Assembly: GCA_031254195.1 (NCBI GenBank) | Contig: JAIRUW010000076.1 | Span: 1 to 64,000, forward strand | Source: Oscillospiraceae bacterium | GTDB taxonomy: Bacteria; Bacillota; Clostridia; Oscillospirales; UBA929 | Length of the DNA stretch: 64,000 nt | Direction: 5' to 3' | Shown here: positions 37,010-49,202 of the stretch, in pieces | Numbering within the stretch: position 1 is the stretch's first letter | Layout: each line of letters begins with the position of its first letter | The notes under the pieces: model-generated | What the model was told of the DNA's origin: nothing | Databases searched by the model: none | The model's input: only the letters and a program-made list of their open reading frames with translations | Made by a program: the position numbers and the translations under genes

Positions 37010-37431
37010 AGCTCATCTCTGACGGCGGATTCTTGTTCATTGTCGATCCAGAACGTTGCCTCCTCCGTCTCAAAGACGAAGACGCAGAAACGCTCCCCCT
37101 CGGCGCCGTCCGGGAAATGCTCGATGCACCAGTCCTGCCAAAGCGCCCGGCGCAATGCGTTGTCTTGCGATACCGCGACCGTTCCGGTGAGGGTGATGTT
37201 GTTCCAACCGTCGCGGAAGCACAGGCTGACCTTGGGGTTGGCCTGTATGCGCTTGGTTTTCAGCGCCTGCATGGCGGTCGATGTATAAATGGTCTTGATG
37301 CCGTCCGCTTTCATCATGGAGATAGTGCTGGCCCGAGGGTAGCCGTCCTCGCGGACATAGGCGATGACCATATCCTCGCTTTTTGCCACGATTTTCTCCG
37401 CTTTTGTGATAATCTCCCTTTTATCGCTCAT
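37006..37431 (-). CDS. Pyridoxamine 5'-phosphate oxidase family protein
   Basis: AYVREDGYPRASTISMMKADGIKTIYTSTAMQALKTKRIQANPKVSLCF; paralog of 35464..35889. Confidence 0.87.
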   Translation of the reverse strand: MSDKREIITKAEKIVAKSEDMVIAYVREDGYPRASTISMMKADGIKTIYTSTAMQALKTKRIQANPKVSLCFRDGWNNITLTGTVAVSQDNALRRALWQDWCIEHFPDGAEGERFCVFVFETEEATFWIDNEQESAVRDEL

Positions 37432-37437
37432 TTTCTT

Positions 37438-37737
37438 TCATCCTTTCTCGGTATATGTTCTTAATAGCATAGCGTTGTTTTCGACCGCCCGTCTGTGTTC
37501 TTCCTCGGTCATGCTGGGGTCTCTCCAATCATAGATTATCTGACAAGGCAATTGTTCGCACTCGCCGCATGTCTTATAGCCCTTTTTGTTGACTGCGCAG
37601 TCGTAAATCGGGCATACTTCGACGCCGAAGTCTTTTAGATAAAACGGTTTCCCTTGAATTACATGGCAGCCACCGCATCCTGCGGATTTGCACACTTCTA
37701 ATGCTCCGCAGTTTATTCCGCATGGTGACAAATACAT
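37438..37737 (-). CDS. DUF3795-like cysteine-rich protein
   Basis: MYLSPCGINCGALEVCKSAGCGGCHVIQ...CPIYDCAVNKKGYKTCGECEQLPC; start refined to 37737. Confidence 0.8.
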   Translation of the reverse strand: MYLSPCGINCGALEVCKSAGCGGCHVIQGKPFYLKDFGVEVCPIYDCAVNKKGYKTCGECEQLPCQIIYDWRDPSMTEEEHRRAVENNAMLLRTYTEKG

Positions 37738-37796
37738 AGTAAATCCCCCTTTTTTGCCCATCATACCACAATGAACAGGACAACAGTCTGTCCTGT

Positions 37797-38708
37797 TCAT
37801 TTATATAATTTCCTGATATGTTCAGCGGTGGCGCGGATTTCGTCCGCAACCTCCCGCGGTTCCAGCACCTTGACCTTGTCGCCGAAGCCGAGGAGCCAGC
37901 TTACGATATAATCCCTGTTGGTATAGCCGATTTCCAACCGCAAGCCGTCCTCCGTCTCGGTGTAGCAGTTCAAACCGTAAAAGTCGATCAGCAAATATTT
38001 GGCCGACGGGTCGAACAGCGCCACGAGCTTTTTATCATCGGTAAAGCGCGCGTTAAAGTCCCGCTTCTCGGGCGGGATCTCCCTTGGGCTATAAGTCTCA
38101 TCGCACAGCGACAGGTTCCACAGCCGCGTCAGCTTAAAGAGCCGCCAGTCCCGGCGCTCCAGACAAAACCCGAACACATACCAGGCCATCCATTGGAAGA
38201 TGACGAAATACGGCTCGATCCGGCGATGCGATTCGCCTTTTTCGTAATAGTAGTCAAACGCGGTAACGCGCTGTTCCCGGACAGCGCGCTTGAATAGTTC
38301 TATCTTTTCGGTCAGGTGCCCTCTGTAATGCGACGCGAGATCGATCACCACCGGCTCCCGCAGCGAAACGACCGCGCCGGTGTTGGCATGGAGCTTATCG
38401 AGCGTCCGCTCAATCCCCGAACGCTCCGACACACTGCCCAGCCCTTTCAGCGCGGCAATCAGACCGGACAGCTCGTCGGCGGTCAAAACGCTTTTATCCA
38501 GCTTGAACCCCTCGGCAATGGAGATACCCCCGCCGCCGCCCTGACGGGTGACAATAGGAATCCCGGCGCGGCAAAGCGTGTCAATGTCCCGCCCGATGGT
38601 GCGGCGGGTGACCTCAAATGTCTCGGCCAGTATGGGGGCGGTCATATGGTCTTTTTGCAGCAGCAGGGTCAGGATGCCAAGCAGGCGGTCCAGCTTCATC
38701 GGGGTCAC
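37797..38708 (-). CDS. YafY-type HTH/WYL-domain regulator
   Basis: N-terminal HTH (APILAETFEVTRRTIGRDIDTLCRAGIPIV) and WYL-like region FQWMAWYVFGFCLERRDWRLFKLTRL. Confidence 0.9.
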   Translation of the reverse strand: MTPMKLDRLLGILTLLLQKDHMTAPILAETFEVTRRTIGRDIDTLCRAGIPIVTRQGGGGGISIAEGFKLDKSVLTADELSGLIAALKGLGSVSERSGIERTLDKLHANTGAVVSLREPVVIDLASHYRGHLTEKIELFKRAVREQRVTAFDYYYEKGESHRRIEPYFVIFQWMAWYVFGFCLERRDWRLFKLTRLWNLSLCDETYSPREIPPEKRDFNARFTDDKKLVALFDPSAKYLLIDFYGLNCYTETEDGLRLEIGYTNRDYIVSWLLGFGDKVKVLEPREVADEIRATAEHIRKLYK

Positions 38709-38726
38709 CTCATCGGTCTATTGCGT

Positions 38727-39173
38727 TCACTCTAAATTCATCAGCCAAATCCCAAGATTCAGATATGCCAGATACCCCGACCAGATACAGCAGGGAAGCA
38801 TCAATTTCTTCCCTTGCGGCGATGGCTGCCCAAGCAGACGCCTCATATGCAGCCAGACGCCGGTGAGCAGGAGGCCAGTGATTGCGGCGGCAGGGATCGC
38901 GCCTGCCCGGAAAAAGAGGGCTGCCCAACATACCATAAGGCCCAACGAGACATAGAAGGATGTTATCGTCTTCGCGTCTCCGCTAACCCGGACAGATGAC
39001 GCCAACAGAATCAGCGCAACCGTCCAGCCAATGGGCAGCAACCAAAGCGGCGGAAACAAAAACGGCAGTTTGAGAGCGGCGAAAGCCTCCCCCATGCGCA
39101 GAGTAAAAAGGCTTGCCAGCAACCCGGCGGCCGCCGACGCCAAATAAAAACGGACCGCTTGTTTCCCCTCCAT
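38727..39173 (-). CDS. TspO/MBR family protein
   Basis: KLPFLFPPLWLLPIGWTVALIL...LLPCCIWSGYLAYLNLGIW. Confidence 0.82.
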   Translation of the reverse strand: MEGKQAVRFYLASAAAGLLASLFTLRMGEAFAALKLPFLFPPLWLLPIGWTVALILLASSVRVSGDAKTITSFYVSLGLMVCWAALFFRAGAIPAAAITGLLLTGVWLHMRRLLGQPSPQGKKLMLPCCIWSGYLAYLNLGIWLMNLE

Positions 39174-39234
39174 ACATCATTCCCCCTTGCCGGTAACAAT
39201 GTATGTCCGGGGCTATGGCTCTATGCCAAAAGAG

Positions 39235-39260
39235 AAGGCCCGCCTTTGCAGACGGGCCTT
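39235..39260 (-). terminator. Terminator of atp operon
   Basis: AAGGCCCG...CGGGCCTT downstream of atpC. Confidence 0.75.
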
Positions 39261-39263
39261 TAT

Positions 39264-39701
39264 CTACTTCTTATCGCTTTCCCCCGCATTGAGCAGCGGG
39301 TATGCGCTGACCTCGATCTGCACCAGCGTCCGCCGCAGGGAAACCTGCTGTTTCTGGATTTCTACATCGTCTTCAGCTTCCTGCAAACGCTTTTCGGCTT
39401 GTTCGTGCTCTATTTCAGCCAGCGTCCTGTCGATATCCTCCGGCCACTGCGCTTCGTTGGTCAGCATTGTCACTTCATCGTCCAAGACTTGAACGATGCC
39501 GCCGAAAACGGCCATATGGAGCTCTTTCTCGCCATGGTTTATAATGCGCAGCACACCGTAGTCGAGGATAGCCGAACATGCCTCATGCCGCGGCAAGATA
39601 CCCATGTCGCCGGTAGTACAGCGCATGATGACCATATCGCACGGTTCATCCAGCTTGACGCTTTCCGGCGTTATCACGCGTAAACGCAGTTTTCCGGCCA
39701 T
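39264..39701 (-). CDS. atpC: F1Fo ATP synthase epsilon subunit
   Basis: LRLRVITPESVKLDEPCDMVIMRCTTGDMGILPRHEACSAILDYGVLRI; operon position. Confidence 0.93.
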   Translation of the reverse strand: MAGKLRLRVITPESVKLDEPCDMVIMRCTTGDMGILPRHEACSAILDYGVLRIINHGEKELHMAVFGGIVQVLDDEVTMLTNEAQWPEDIDRTLAEIEHEQAEKRLQEAEDDVEIQKQQVSLRRTLVQIEVSAYPLLNAGESDKK

Positions 39702-39704
39702 AGG

Positions 39705-41165
<1,461 letters not shown>

Positions 41166-41170
41166 CTATT

Positions 41171-42022
41171 TTACTGTATGGCATTCGCTCCGCTGACAAT
41201 CTCCGTTATCTCCTGTGTGATCGCGCCTTGGCGCTTGCGGTTATAAGCCAGGGTCAAATCGTCGATGATTTCCTCGGCGTTGCGGGTCGCCGCGTCCATA
41301 CTGGTCATACGCGACGCTTCCTCGCAGACATGGGACTCCGCCATAGCGCCGTAAATGACTGTGTTGAGGTACATCGGCACGGCGTAATCCATAAATGTTT
41401 GCACATCCGGCTCATACTTCATCGCCTGATGATTGGTCTCGGCGTCTGGTTCTGTACCAAGCGGCAATACCTTGATGACACTCGGCGTCTGCGATAAAAT
41501 AGTCTCAAATTGCGTGTACGCGATATAGACCTCATCTACTTCACCGGATATATACATCTTTATCAGCCGCCTGCCGATCCGTTCCGCGTCTTCATATGTC
41601 ACCGCGTCCGCCACGCAGGGATAGAACTTCACAACATTCTTTCCGCGGCGCTTGAAATAATCCCGCCCTTTCGCGCCTACGATAATGATTTTCTCATGGG
41701 CGGGATGGGAGTTGATATGCGCTATGGCTTCTTTTGATATATTGAGGTTGTATCCGCCGCACAAACCGCGGTCGCCGGTGATGATCAGATAGGCGGCGTT
41801 TTTGGGTTCGCGTTTCTGGAAGTATACACTGTCCGCCGCGTCCTCGCCGGACTGTATGCCATCCATGACGACCTTGATGTTGTCATACAGCGGGCGTATG
41901 ACATTCAGCTGCACCCTAGATTTTTGCAGCTTGGAGGCGGCCACCAGGTTCATCGCCTTCATAATCTGCTGTGTGCTGCTCACACTCACAATCCTGCGCT
42001 TAATCGCTTTCATTGACGGCAC
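41171..42022 (-). CDS. atpG: F1Fo ATP synthase gamma subunit
   Basis: MPSMKAIKRRIVSVSSTQQIMKAMNLVAASKLQK; ITGDRGLCGGYN. Confidence 0.96.
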   Translation of the reverse strand: MPSMKAIKRRIVSVSSTQQIMKAMNLVAASKLQKSRVQLNVIRPLYDNIKVVMDGIQSGEDAADSVYFQKREPKNAAYLIITGDRGLCGGYNLNISKEAIAHINSHPAHEKIIIVGAKGRDYFKRRGKNVVKFYPCVADAVTYEDAERIGRRLIKMYISGEVDEVYIAYTQFETILSQTPSVIKVLPLGTEPDAETNHQAMKYEPDVQTFMDYAVPMYLNTVIYGAMAESHVCEEASRMTSMDAATRNAEEIIDDLTLAYNRKRQGAITQEITEIVSGANAIQ

Positions 42023-42055
42023 AGCTACACCCCCCTTGTGTCGCGCTCTCTTCGC

Positions 42056-44149
<2,094 letters not shown>

Positions 44150-44162
<13 letters not shown>

Positions 44163-44713
44163 GACGTCCCCTCCAGCTCGGCCATCGTCTCGTCAAAGAG
44201 GCGTTCCTGTACATCCTTGCCGACAGAAAGCGCCACCATTTTTTCCGCCATAGCGGCAGAAACCTCGAGTATGGCCAACTTCATCTGAGCTTGGATGCGT
44301 TCCCATTCCATTTCCACGTTTTCCTGGGCGCGGGAACGGATAGCGTCCGCCTCCGTTTTCGCTTCGGCAAGAAGCTGACGGCCGTTTTCCACAGCTTTTT
44401 TGCGCGCCTCATCCAGTATCCCGTCCCGTTCCCGGTCGATTTCCTGAAGTTTTTGTTCATACAGGGCCTTCAGCTGATGCGCCCTAGTCGCTTCGTCCGC
44501 GGCATGGCTCAATTCCCCCTGGATACGGTCGGAGCGCTTGCGCATGAAATTCCTGACGGGATTGTAAAGGATTTTGGAAAGGACAAACGCCAGCAAGCCG
44601 ACGTTAAACAGCTGGAAACAGATCTGATAAATCGTCTGTCTGTCCAGCCCAAACAGGCGGCTCTGGTCCGCTACGTCCGCGGCGGCAAGCACGATATTAA
44701 ACAATACATTCAC
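44150..44713 (-). CDS. atpF: F1Fo ATP synthase b subunit
   Basis: N-terminal TM then long charged helix; KILYNPVRNFMRKRSDRIQGELSHA. Confidence 0.92.
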
Positions 44714-44749
44714 CTCTTATCAATAAAGGTGGGGTTTCCTCGCGCTTCC

Positions 44750-45046
44750 TCAACCGCCCAGTCCGGCAACCTCGATGAACCTGTTGACCAGCGGGTTGGC
44801 AAACAGCAGCATAAAAGCGATGACCAAGCCGTAGATACCGCCGGTTTCCGCCATGCCGAGACCGATGTACATGGTCGTCGAGATGGAGCCTTTGGCTTCG
44901 GGCTGGCGCGCAATCGACTCAATCGCTCTGGAGGCAATGTTGCCTTGTCCTATAGCGGTAAATGATCCCGCAAGGACGGCAATGGCCGCGCCAATCGCGC
45001 TGGCGGACATGACAGATGCGAGAGTTCCCATCAAGTTAGGATCCAT
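44750..45046 (-). CDS. atpE: F1Fo ATP synthase c subunit
   Basis: IGAAIAVLAGSFTAIGQGNIASRAIESIARQPEAKGSISTTMYIGLGMAETGGIYGLVIAFMLLFANP; start at MDPNLMG. Confidence 0.95.
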   Translation of the reverse strand: MDPNLMGTLASVMSASAIGAAIAVLAGSFTAIGQGNIASRAIESIARQPEAKGSISTTMYIGLGMAETGGIYGLVIAFMLLFANPLVNRFIEVAGLGG

Positions 45047-45090
45047 GGATGATTCCTCCGTTTTCATATATAAATGGGTTTATACGCTCA

Positions 45091-45777
45091 TTAATCCGAG
45101 ACCGCCGCCGACACGCCTATGAAGGAGAGGGACAGGACGGTGAAAACATAGGCCTGCAATACGCCGGCAAAGAGGTCGAAATAAAAGTGCAGCGCCGCAG
45201 GGAAGAGGACGCGCAGGAACACCGGCGCCAGCGAGTATATCATCGAGAGCAGAATCGTCCCGGAGAGGATGTTGCCGAACAGGCGGAAAGAAAGCGATAT
45301 GGGACGCGCGAATTCGCCGATGATATTGAGCGGCAGAAATATGAAATTCGGTGAGATAAGGTCCTTAAAAAACTGCTTTTTGCGGAATCTAATGCCCATC
45401 GATTGTATCAGTATAAACGACACCAGCGCCAACCCAAATGTCATCGTCCAGTCGGCGGTGGGCGGACGCAGGAAAAACAGGCCGCTGATATTGGACAGGA
45501 GAACAAAAGCGAAAACCATGAAATACCAATTGCCCAAGAACATCAGCTTATCTCCGGCGCTGTCCTTGACGAATTTATCAAAGGTCTCCACCAACATCTC
45601 CGCGATATTTTGCAAGCCGCCCGGTACGTCCTTAAACTTGTTCAGCTTGACGCGAATCACCAAGGCGAAAGTGATGAGCAAGCCCATGATGATCCATGTG
45701 GACAGCTGAGTCTCGGTAATCCAAACCTCAATACCGCCGATTTTGAAAGATCCTATATTCTGAATATCAAAATTCAA
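45091..45777 (-). CDS. atpB: F1Fo ATP synthase a subunit
   Basis: NIIGEFARPISLSFRLFGNILSGTILLSM. Confidence 0.95.
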   Translation of the reverse strand: MNFDIQNIGSFKIGGIEVWITETQLSTWIIMGLLITFALVIRVKLNKFKDVPGGLQNIAEMLVETFDKFVKDSAGDKLMFLGNWYFMVFAFVLLSNISGLFFLRPPTADWTMTFGLALVSFILIQSMGIRFRKKQFFKDLISPNFIFLPLNIIGEFARPISLSFRLFGNILSGTILLSMIYSLAPVFLRVLFPAALHFYFDLFAGVLQAYVFTVLSLSFIGVSAAVSD

Positions 45778-46175
45778 GATTCAACACCTTCCTCGTCGTC
45801 TTCATAAAGTTTCATGAACCGCAGGCCAAACACCGCGATATGAAAGGTCACGACACCGGCGCAAGCGCCCAGCAGGTCGGTAAACGGAATGAGGTGGGCC
45901 GCCAGCAGGACCGCTCCCGTAAGGAAAAGCCGGAGCAGAGACTGCAAACGTACGTAATTCTTTGCCGCGTCGGCGTCTGTCATTTCAATGGCTTTTTGGA
46001 CAGTACGATCAAGCAGATACACCTTGAAAATATTGAACGCCATGGCCAGTAATACGCCGGCCGCGAACGGGACCGCTTCAAAAGAGCGGAAAACCGCAAC
46101 CCCTATACAGATGATAGCCAGAGAGGAGACGATGATGACCGGAATCATTTTCCGGGCTGCTTTTGACCATTTCAT
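45774..46175 (-). CDS. ATP synthase I-like membrane protein
   Basis: Four hydrophobic segments; operon position upstream of atpB. Confidence 0.75.
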   Translation of the reverse strand: MKWSKAARKMIPVIIVSSLAIICIGVAVFRSFEAVPFAAGVLLAMAFNIFKVYLLDRTVQKAIEMTDADAAKNYVRLQSLLRLFLTGAVLLAAHLIPFTDLLGACAGVVTFHIAVFGLRFMKLYEDDEEGVES

Positions 46176-46178
46176 GAA

Positions 46179-46397
46179 TCAGCGCTTCCCCAAATCAATT
46201 ATCGACTTAAACGCCGCCCCCGCTCCAAGGAAAGAGAAAAGTAGCAAAAACCATGGCGAGGTGCCGAAGAAACCGTCCAGCCATCTGCCCGCGAAAACCC
46301 CGACCCCTATGCAAACAGTAATATTGATGCCGATCTGGGTAAAGAACGTGAAGGCTTTGGCGATGTCGCCCCGTCCGTCTTTTGGGTTGCTGGACAT
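46179..46397 (-). CDS. AtpZ/AtpI-family small membrane protein
   Basis: FTQIGINITVCIGVGVFAGRWLDGFFGTSPWFLLLFSFLGAGAAF; operon position. Confidence 0.85.
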   Translation of the reverse strand: MSSNPKDGRGDIAKAFTFFTQIGINITVCIGVGVFAGRWLDGFFGTSPWFLLLFSFLGAGAAFKSIIDLGKR

Positions 46398-46505
46398 ACG
46401 CTTTAGCCTCCTGTTCGGAACGTATTAATCCGAATTATAGCAGAATGTTCCTGTCATGTCAAGTCAAGGATTGAAAAAAGTCGAAACTTTGCCCCTCTAA
46501 GCAAG

Positions 46506-46540
46506 GCAAAAGCCGCCTCGCCAAATGGTAAAGCGGCCTT
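46506..46540 (-). terminator. Intrinsic terminator downstream of DUF4097-like operon
   Basis: Minus strand GCCGC-tttaccatttggcgag-GCGGC-TTTTGCC. Confidence 0.65.
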
Positions 46541-46555
46541 TGTGTTCCGTAAATA

Positions 46556-47755
46556 TTACTTCCCCGTTCTGATGTTTCCCGAACTGCTCTGGACATTGCC
46601 TGTGCCGGTCAGCTCCCCGATACGGATGCTGCCTGAAGCCGTCCTGATGCTGTGCTCGGGACTTCGTACAGCGTCGGCGTTGACCGAGCCGCTGGATGCT
46701 TTCAGCTGAATCAAACCTTCTGCGTCGATGCTGCCCAAGGTCTGGCGGCCGGAGGATGTTTCCACGGAAACCGTGCTTGCGCTTATATCCCCCGTATTGA
46801 TCGAGCCGCTGGACGCTTTCAGGGTGACCGCGCCGTCTGCTTTTATATTACCCATGGTCTGACGCCCGGAGGAGGCCTCCGCCGAAACCGATCCGGCGCT
46901 GACGCCGCCCGTACGGATGGAGCCGGAGGTGGTTTTAAGCCTCAGGTTCCCGCTGACAGCGCATTCGGAAAGATGGATGCCGCCCGAACTGGCGGAGACG
47001 CCAAGGCTGTCGCCCCGGATTTCCCTGTTTATGCGGATGGTCCCGGAGGTCGTGCCGATTTCTATCGCCGACCCGTTGACCTCCCCTTCCAGAGTGACGC
47101 CGCCCGAGCTGGCCGACACCTGTAAATCGCCGCAGGAAACCGAACCTTCCGCCTTAATCGAACCGGAAGTCGTCTTAATTGACAGTGTCCCGAAGGAGGA
47201 CGCCCCGTTCAGCCGGACACTGCCCGAGCTGGCTTGCAGGAGCGTGTCGCCCCAAGCAACGCCGCCTTCGATGCGGACGGAGCCGGAAGTCGCCACAAGC
47301 GCTACCTTCTTCGCGTATGAACGCGGCACCGTAATCTCTAGACGCGGCAAGTTGTTGAGATTGAAGGCGAGTATGTTGACCATCGTCCTTCTGGGAGTGT
47401 TGATTATCAGCATCCCGCCGCTCGCGTCCGATGTAAACCGGTCGGCTGTATCATAATCGTAATGGCGCACGCTCAGCGTATCGCCCCCAAATGTGACATG
47501 GATAACCTGATATGTGGTGGTGATTTGAAACTCTTCCACCCCGTTGAGGGAAAAGCTCTCCTCGTGCAGCAGGGTAACGCTCCCGCCGAAATTAACCATG
47601 GAATTATCCCCTTTCCATACTGTGCTGTACCCCGGCAGCCTCTGCACCCAACCGGGCGCGCTCGCGCCGGACAACCCCGCGATCAGGATGACGAGGATCA
47701 GCAGCGCCAGTGCGCTCCATATGACGATGCCGATAGAGAGGACTGTTTTTTTCAT
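46556..47755 (-). CDS. DUF4097-like beta-strand repeat membrane protein
   Basis: N-terminal TM, then repeated [KA]TSGSI/ASSGSV units (SGSVRIEGGVAWGDTLLQASSGSVRLNGASSFGTLSIKTTSGSIKAEG...). Confidence 0.85.
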   Translation of the reverse strand: MKKTVLSIGIVIWSALALLILVILIAGLSGASAPGWVQRLPGYSTVWKGDNSMVNFGGSVTLLHEESFSLNGVEEFQITTTYQVIHVTFGGDTLSVRHYDYDTADRFTSDASGGMLIINTPRRTMVNILAFNLNNLPRLEITVPRSYAKKVALVATSGSVRIEGGVAWGDTLLQASSGSVRLNGASSFGTLSIKTTSGSIKAEGSVSCGDLQVSASSGGVTLEGEVNGSAIEIGTTSGTIRINREIRGDSLGVSASSGGIHLSECAVSGNLRLKTTSGSIRTGGVSAGSVSAEASSGRQTMGNIKADGAVTLKASSGSINTGDISASTVSVETSSGRQTLGSIDAEGLIQLKASSGSVNADAVRSPEHSIRTASGSIRIGELTGTGNVQSSSGNIRTGK

Positions 47756-48318
47756 CAGTCATCCCTCCAAACCCGGATAAGGCGCGTAATCTGCTGTACG
47801 GCGACAGCCAGCGCGAATATAAGGCAGGCGATGGTCCACCGCATCGTGGCGAAGCCGAATATCAAAAATACAATGGTGGCGGAGATATACAGCGCGCCGG
47901 TCAGCGGGCCTTTGCGCCGGTCTGGATGGAGAAAGGCGGCGTTAAGCAGGTTTTGCAGAAGCGCGCCAACGAGGAAAATCAGCCAGCCCGGATGCCATAA
48001 CTCGAAGAAAAACCCAAGGAACAGGTACCCGAAAACAATCAGCGACCACAGCGACGAGCTCACCGGCCCGAGCAGCTTTTTATCCATCACGTTTTTACGC
48101 GCCGAGCCGAGCAGCTCGTCTACGTCGCCGATGCCCGCGATGACGGCGTCGTACGCCTCCTCCGGGCTTGAGCCGGACGCCACCAGGTCGGCGTACTTGT
48201 CCAGGCAGCCGGAAAGCAGTTCCTCGTGCAGGTCTACGACGCGGCGGGTGCGCGGCGCGTCCTTGAGCAGGTTGTCAACATGTGCTTGAATTTTCTCTGT
48301 CATGGTTTTCCCCTCCAT
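47755..48318 (-). CDS. DUF1700/HAAS-like membrane protein
   Basis: KIQAHVDNLLKDAPRTRRVVDLHEELLSGCLDKYADLVASGSSPEEAYDAVIAGIGDVDELL then TM helices. Confidence 0.8.
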   Translation of the reverse strand: MEGKTMTEKIQAHVDNLLKDAPRTRRVVDLHEELLSGCLDKYADLVASGSSPEEAYDAVIAGIGDVDELLGSARKNVMDKKLLGPVSSSLWSLIVFGYLFLGFFFELWHPGWLIFLVGALLQNLLNAAFLHPDRRKGPLTGALYISATIVFLIFGFATMRWTIACLIFALAVAVQQITRLIRVWRDD

Positions 48319-48655
48319 CAGTGTGATTGTCTTTTTGAATCAGCGTGTCGATGATGTCTTTCGCTTCGCCCCAGTCCCGCAGGCTTTGTTCGAGCGCGAC
48401 GCGCCCGGACGGGGTAATGCGGTAGTAGCGGCGACGCGCCCCCGTACTCTCGTCGCCCCAGTAAAACATGATGCAGCCCGCCTCCTCCAGCCGCCGGAAA
48501 GCTCCGTACAGGGTGGCCTCCTTCAACTCCAGGCGGCGGTTGGACGCCTGCTGGATCATCTTGTTGATCTCATACCCGTAGCTGTCGTGCCTTGACAGGT
48601 GCGCCAAGATGATCATGTCGGTGTTGCCCCGTATCAGGTCGGACGCGATGGACAA
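48275..48655 (-). CDS. PadR family transcriptional regulator
   Basis: GNTDMIILAHLSRHDSYGYEINKMI...LKEATLYGAFRRLEEAGCI; TTG start at 48655 with SD GGAGGGG (ORF track start runs through the promoter). Confidence 0.88.
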   Translation of the reverse strand: MSIASDLIRGNTDMIILAHLSRHDSYGYEINKMIQQASNRRLELKEATLYGAFRRLEEAGCIMFYWGDESTGARRRYYRITPSGRVALEQSLRDWGEAKDIIDTLIQKDNHTDGGENHDRENSSTC

Positions 48656-48704
48656 GACGTCCCCTCCTTCCGTTTTGTCGTTGCCGATATACCGCTGTGT
48701 GCAC

Positions 48705-48757
48705 GATACATCGCCTGATGATGTATCCATCTTAGCAGAAGTATATCCCCCTGTCAA
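48705..48757 (-). promoter_or_regulatory. padR promoter with dyad operator
   Basis: TTGACA-N17-TAAGAT (48729-48757, minus); GATACATC-N7-GATGTATC at 48705-48727. Confidence 0.7.
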
Positions 48758-48893
48758 GGGGGATTTTGAAAAATTTTACGGATGAATTTTTTGCATATTG
48801 AACAGGACACGCTATTGTCGTGTTGGGTGTGTTTTCTATGAACATATACAGATAAAAAATGCAGTGATTTCACACCGCATTGCACGATATAGT

Positions 48894-48930
48894 AAGATAG
48901 CGCGTCAAGGGTTGCCGCTATCTTTTTTCT
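48894..48930 (+). terminator. Plus-strand intrinsic terminator-like hairpin
   Basis: AAGATAGCG-cgtcaagggttgc-CGCTATCTT then TTTTCTTTTTC. Confidence 0.6.
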
Positions 48931-49066
48931 TTTTCTCCTTGATGTATTGCTTTATCAAGTATTCAATCAAGTTGTTCAAGGAGCGGTTTTCATCTTCCGC
49001 GATTTTCTTTATCGCGGTTAAGGTTTCTTCATCGAGCCGGATACCGAACTGGATTTTGTAGGTCAC
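48905..49066 (-). CDS. Ribbon-helix-helix (Arc/CopG-like) protein, 53 aa
   Basis: GTG start, SD AAGGGGTGG; VTYKIQFGIRLDEETLTAIKKIAEDENRSLNNLIEYLIKQYIKEKKKKDSGNP. Not in supplied ORF track. Confidence 0.82.
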   Translation of the reverse strand: MTYKIQFGIRLDEETLTAIKKIAEDENRSLNNLIEYLIKQYIKEKKKKDSGNP

Positions 49067-49116
49067 TGTACCACCCCTTTAACCCTATTGTACACAAAGG
49101 TACATCAGAATAATAT

Positions 49117-49154
49117 ATACCACCTTGACATATACCACGGTGGTATGCTATAAT
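49117..49154 (+). promoter_or_regulatory. Promoter with palindromic operator ATACCAC-G-GTGGTAT between -35 and -10
   Basis: TTGACA(49125)-N18-TATAAT(49149-49154); palindrome 49132-49146; extra half-site ATACCAC 49117-49123. Confidence 0.8.
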
Positions 49155-49202
49155 GCTTAGCGGAAGACAAAAAAACGAAAATAGATACAGGAGGTTTGCT
49201 CA

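Noticed and set aside
48798-49061. 87-aa plus-strand ORF (MNRTRYCRVGCVFYEH...)
   Set aside because: Antisense to the RHH gene, poly-Phe stretch from antisense Lys codons, crosses a terminator.
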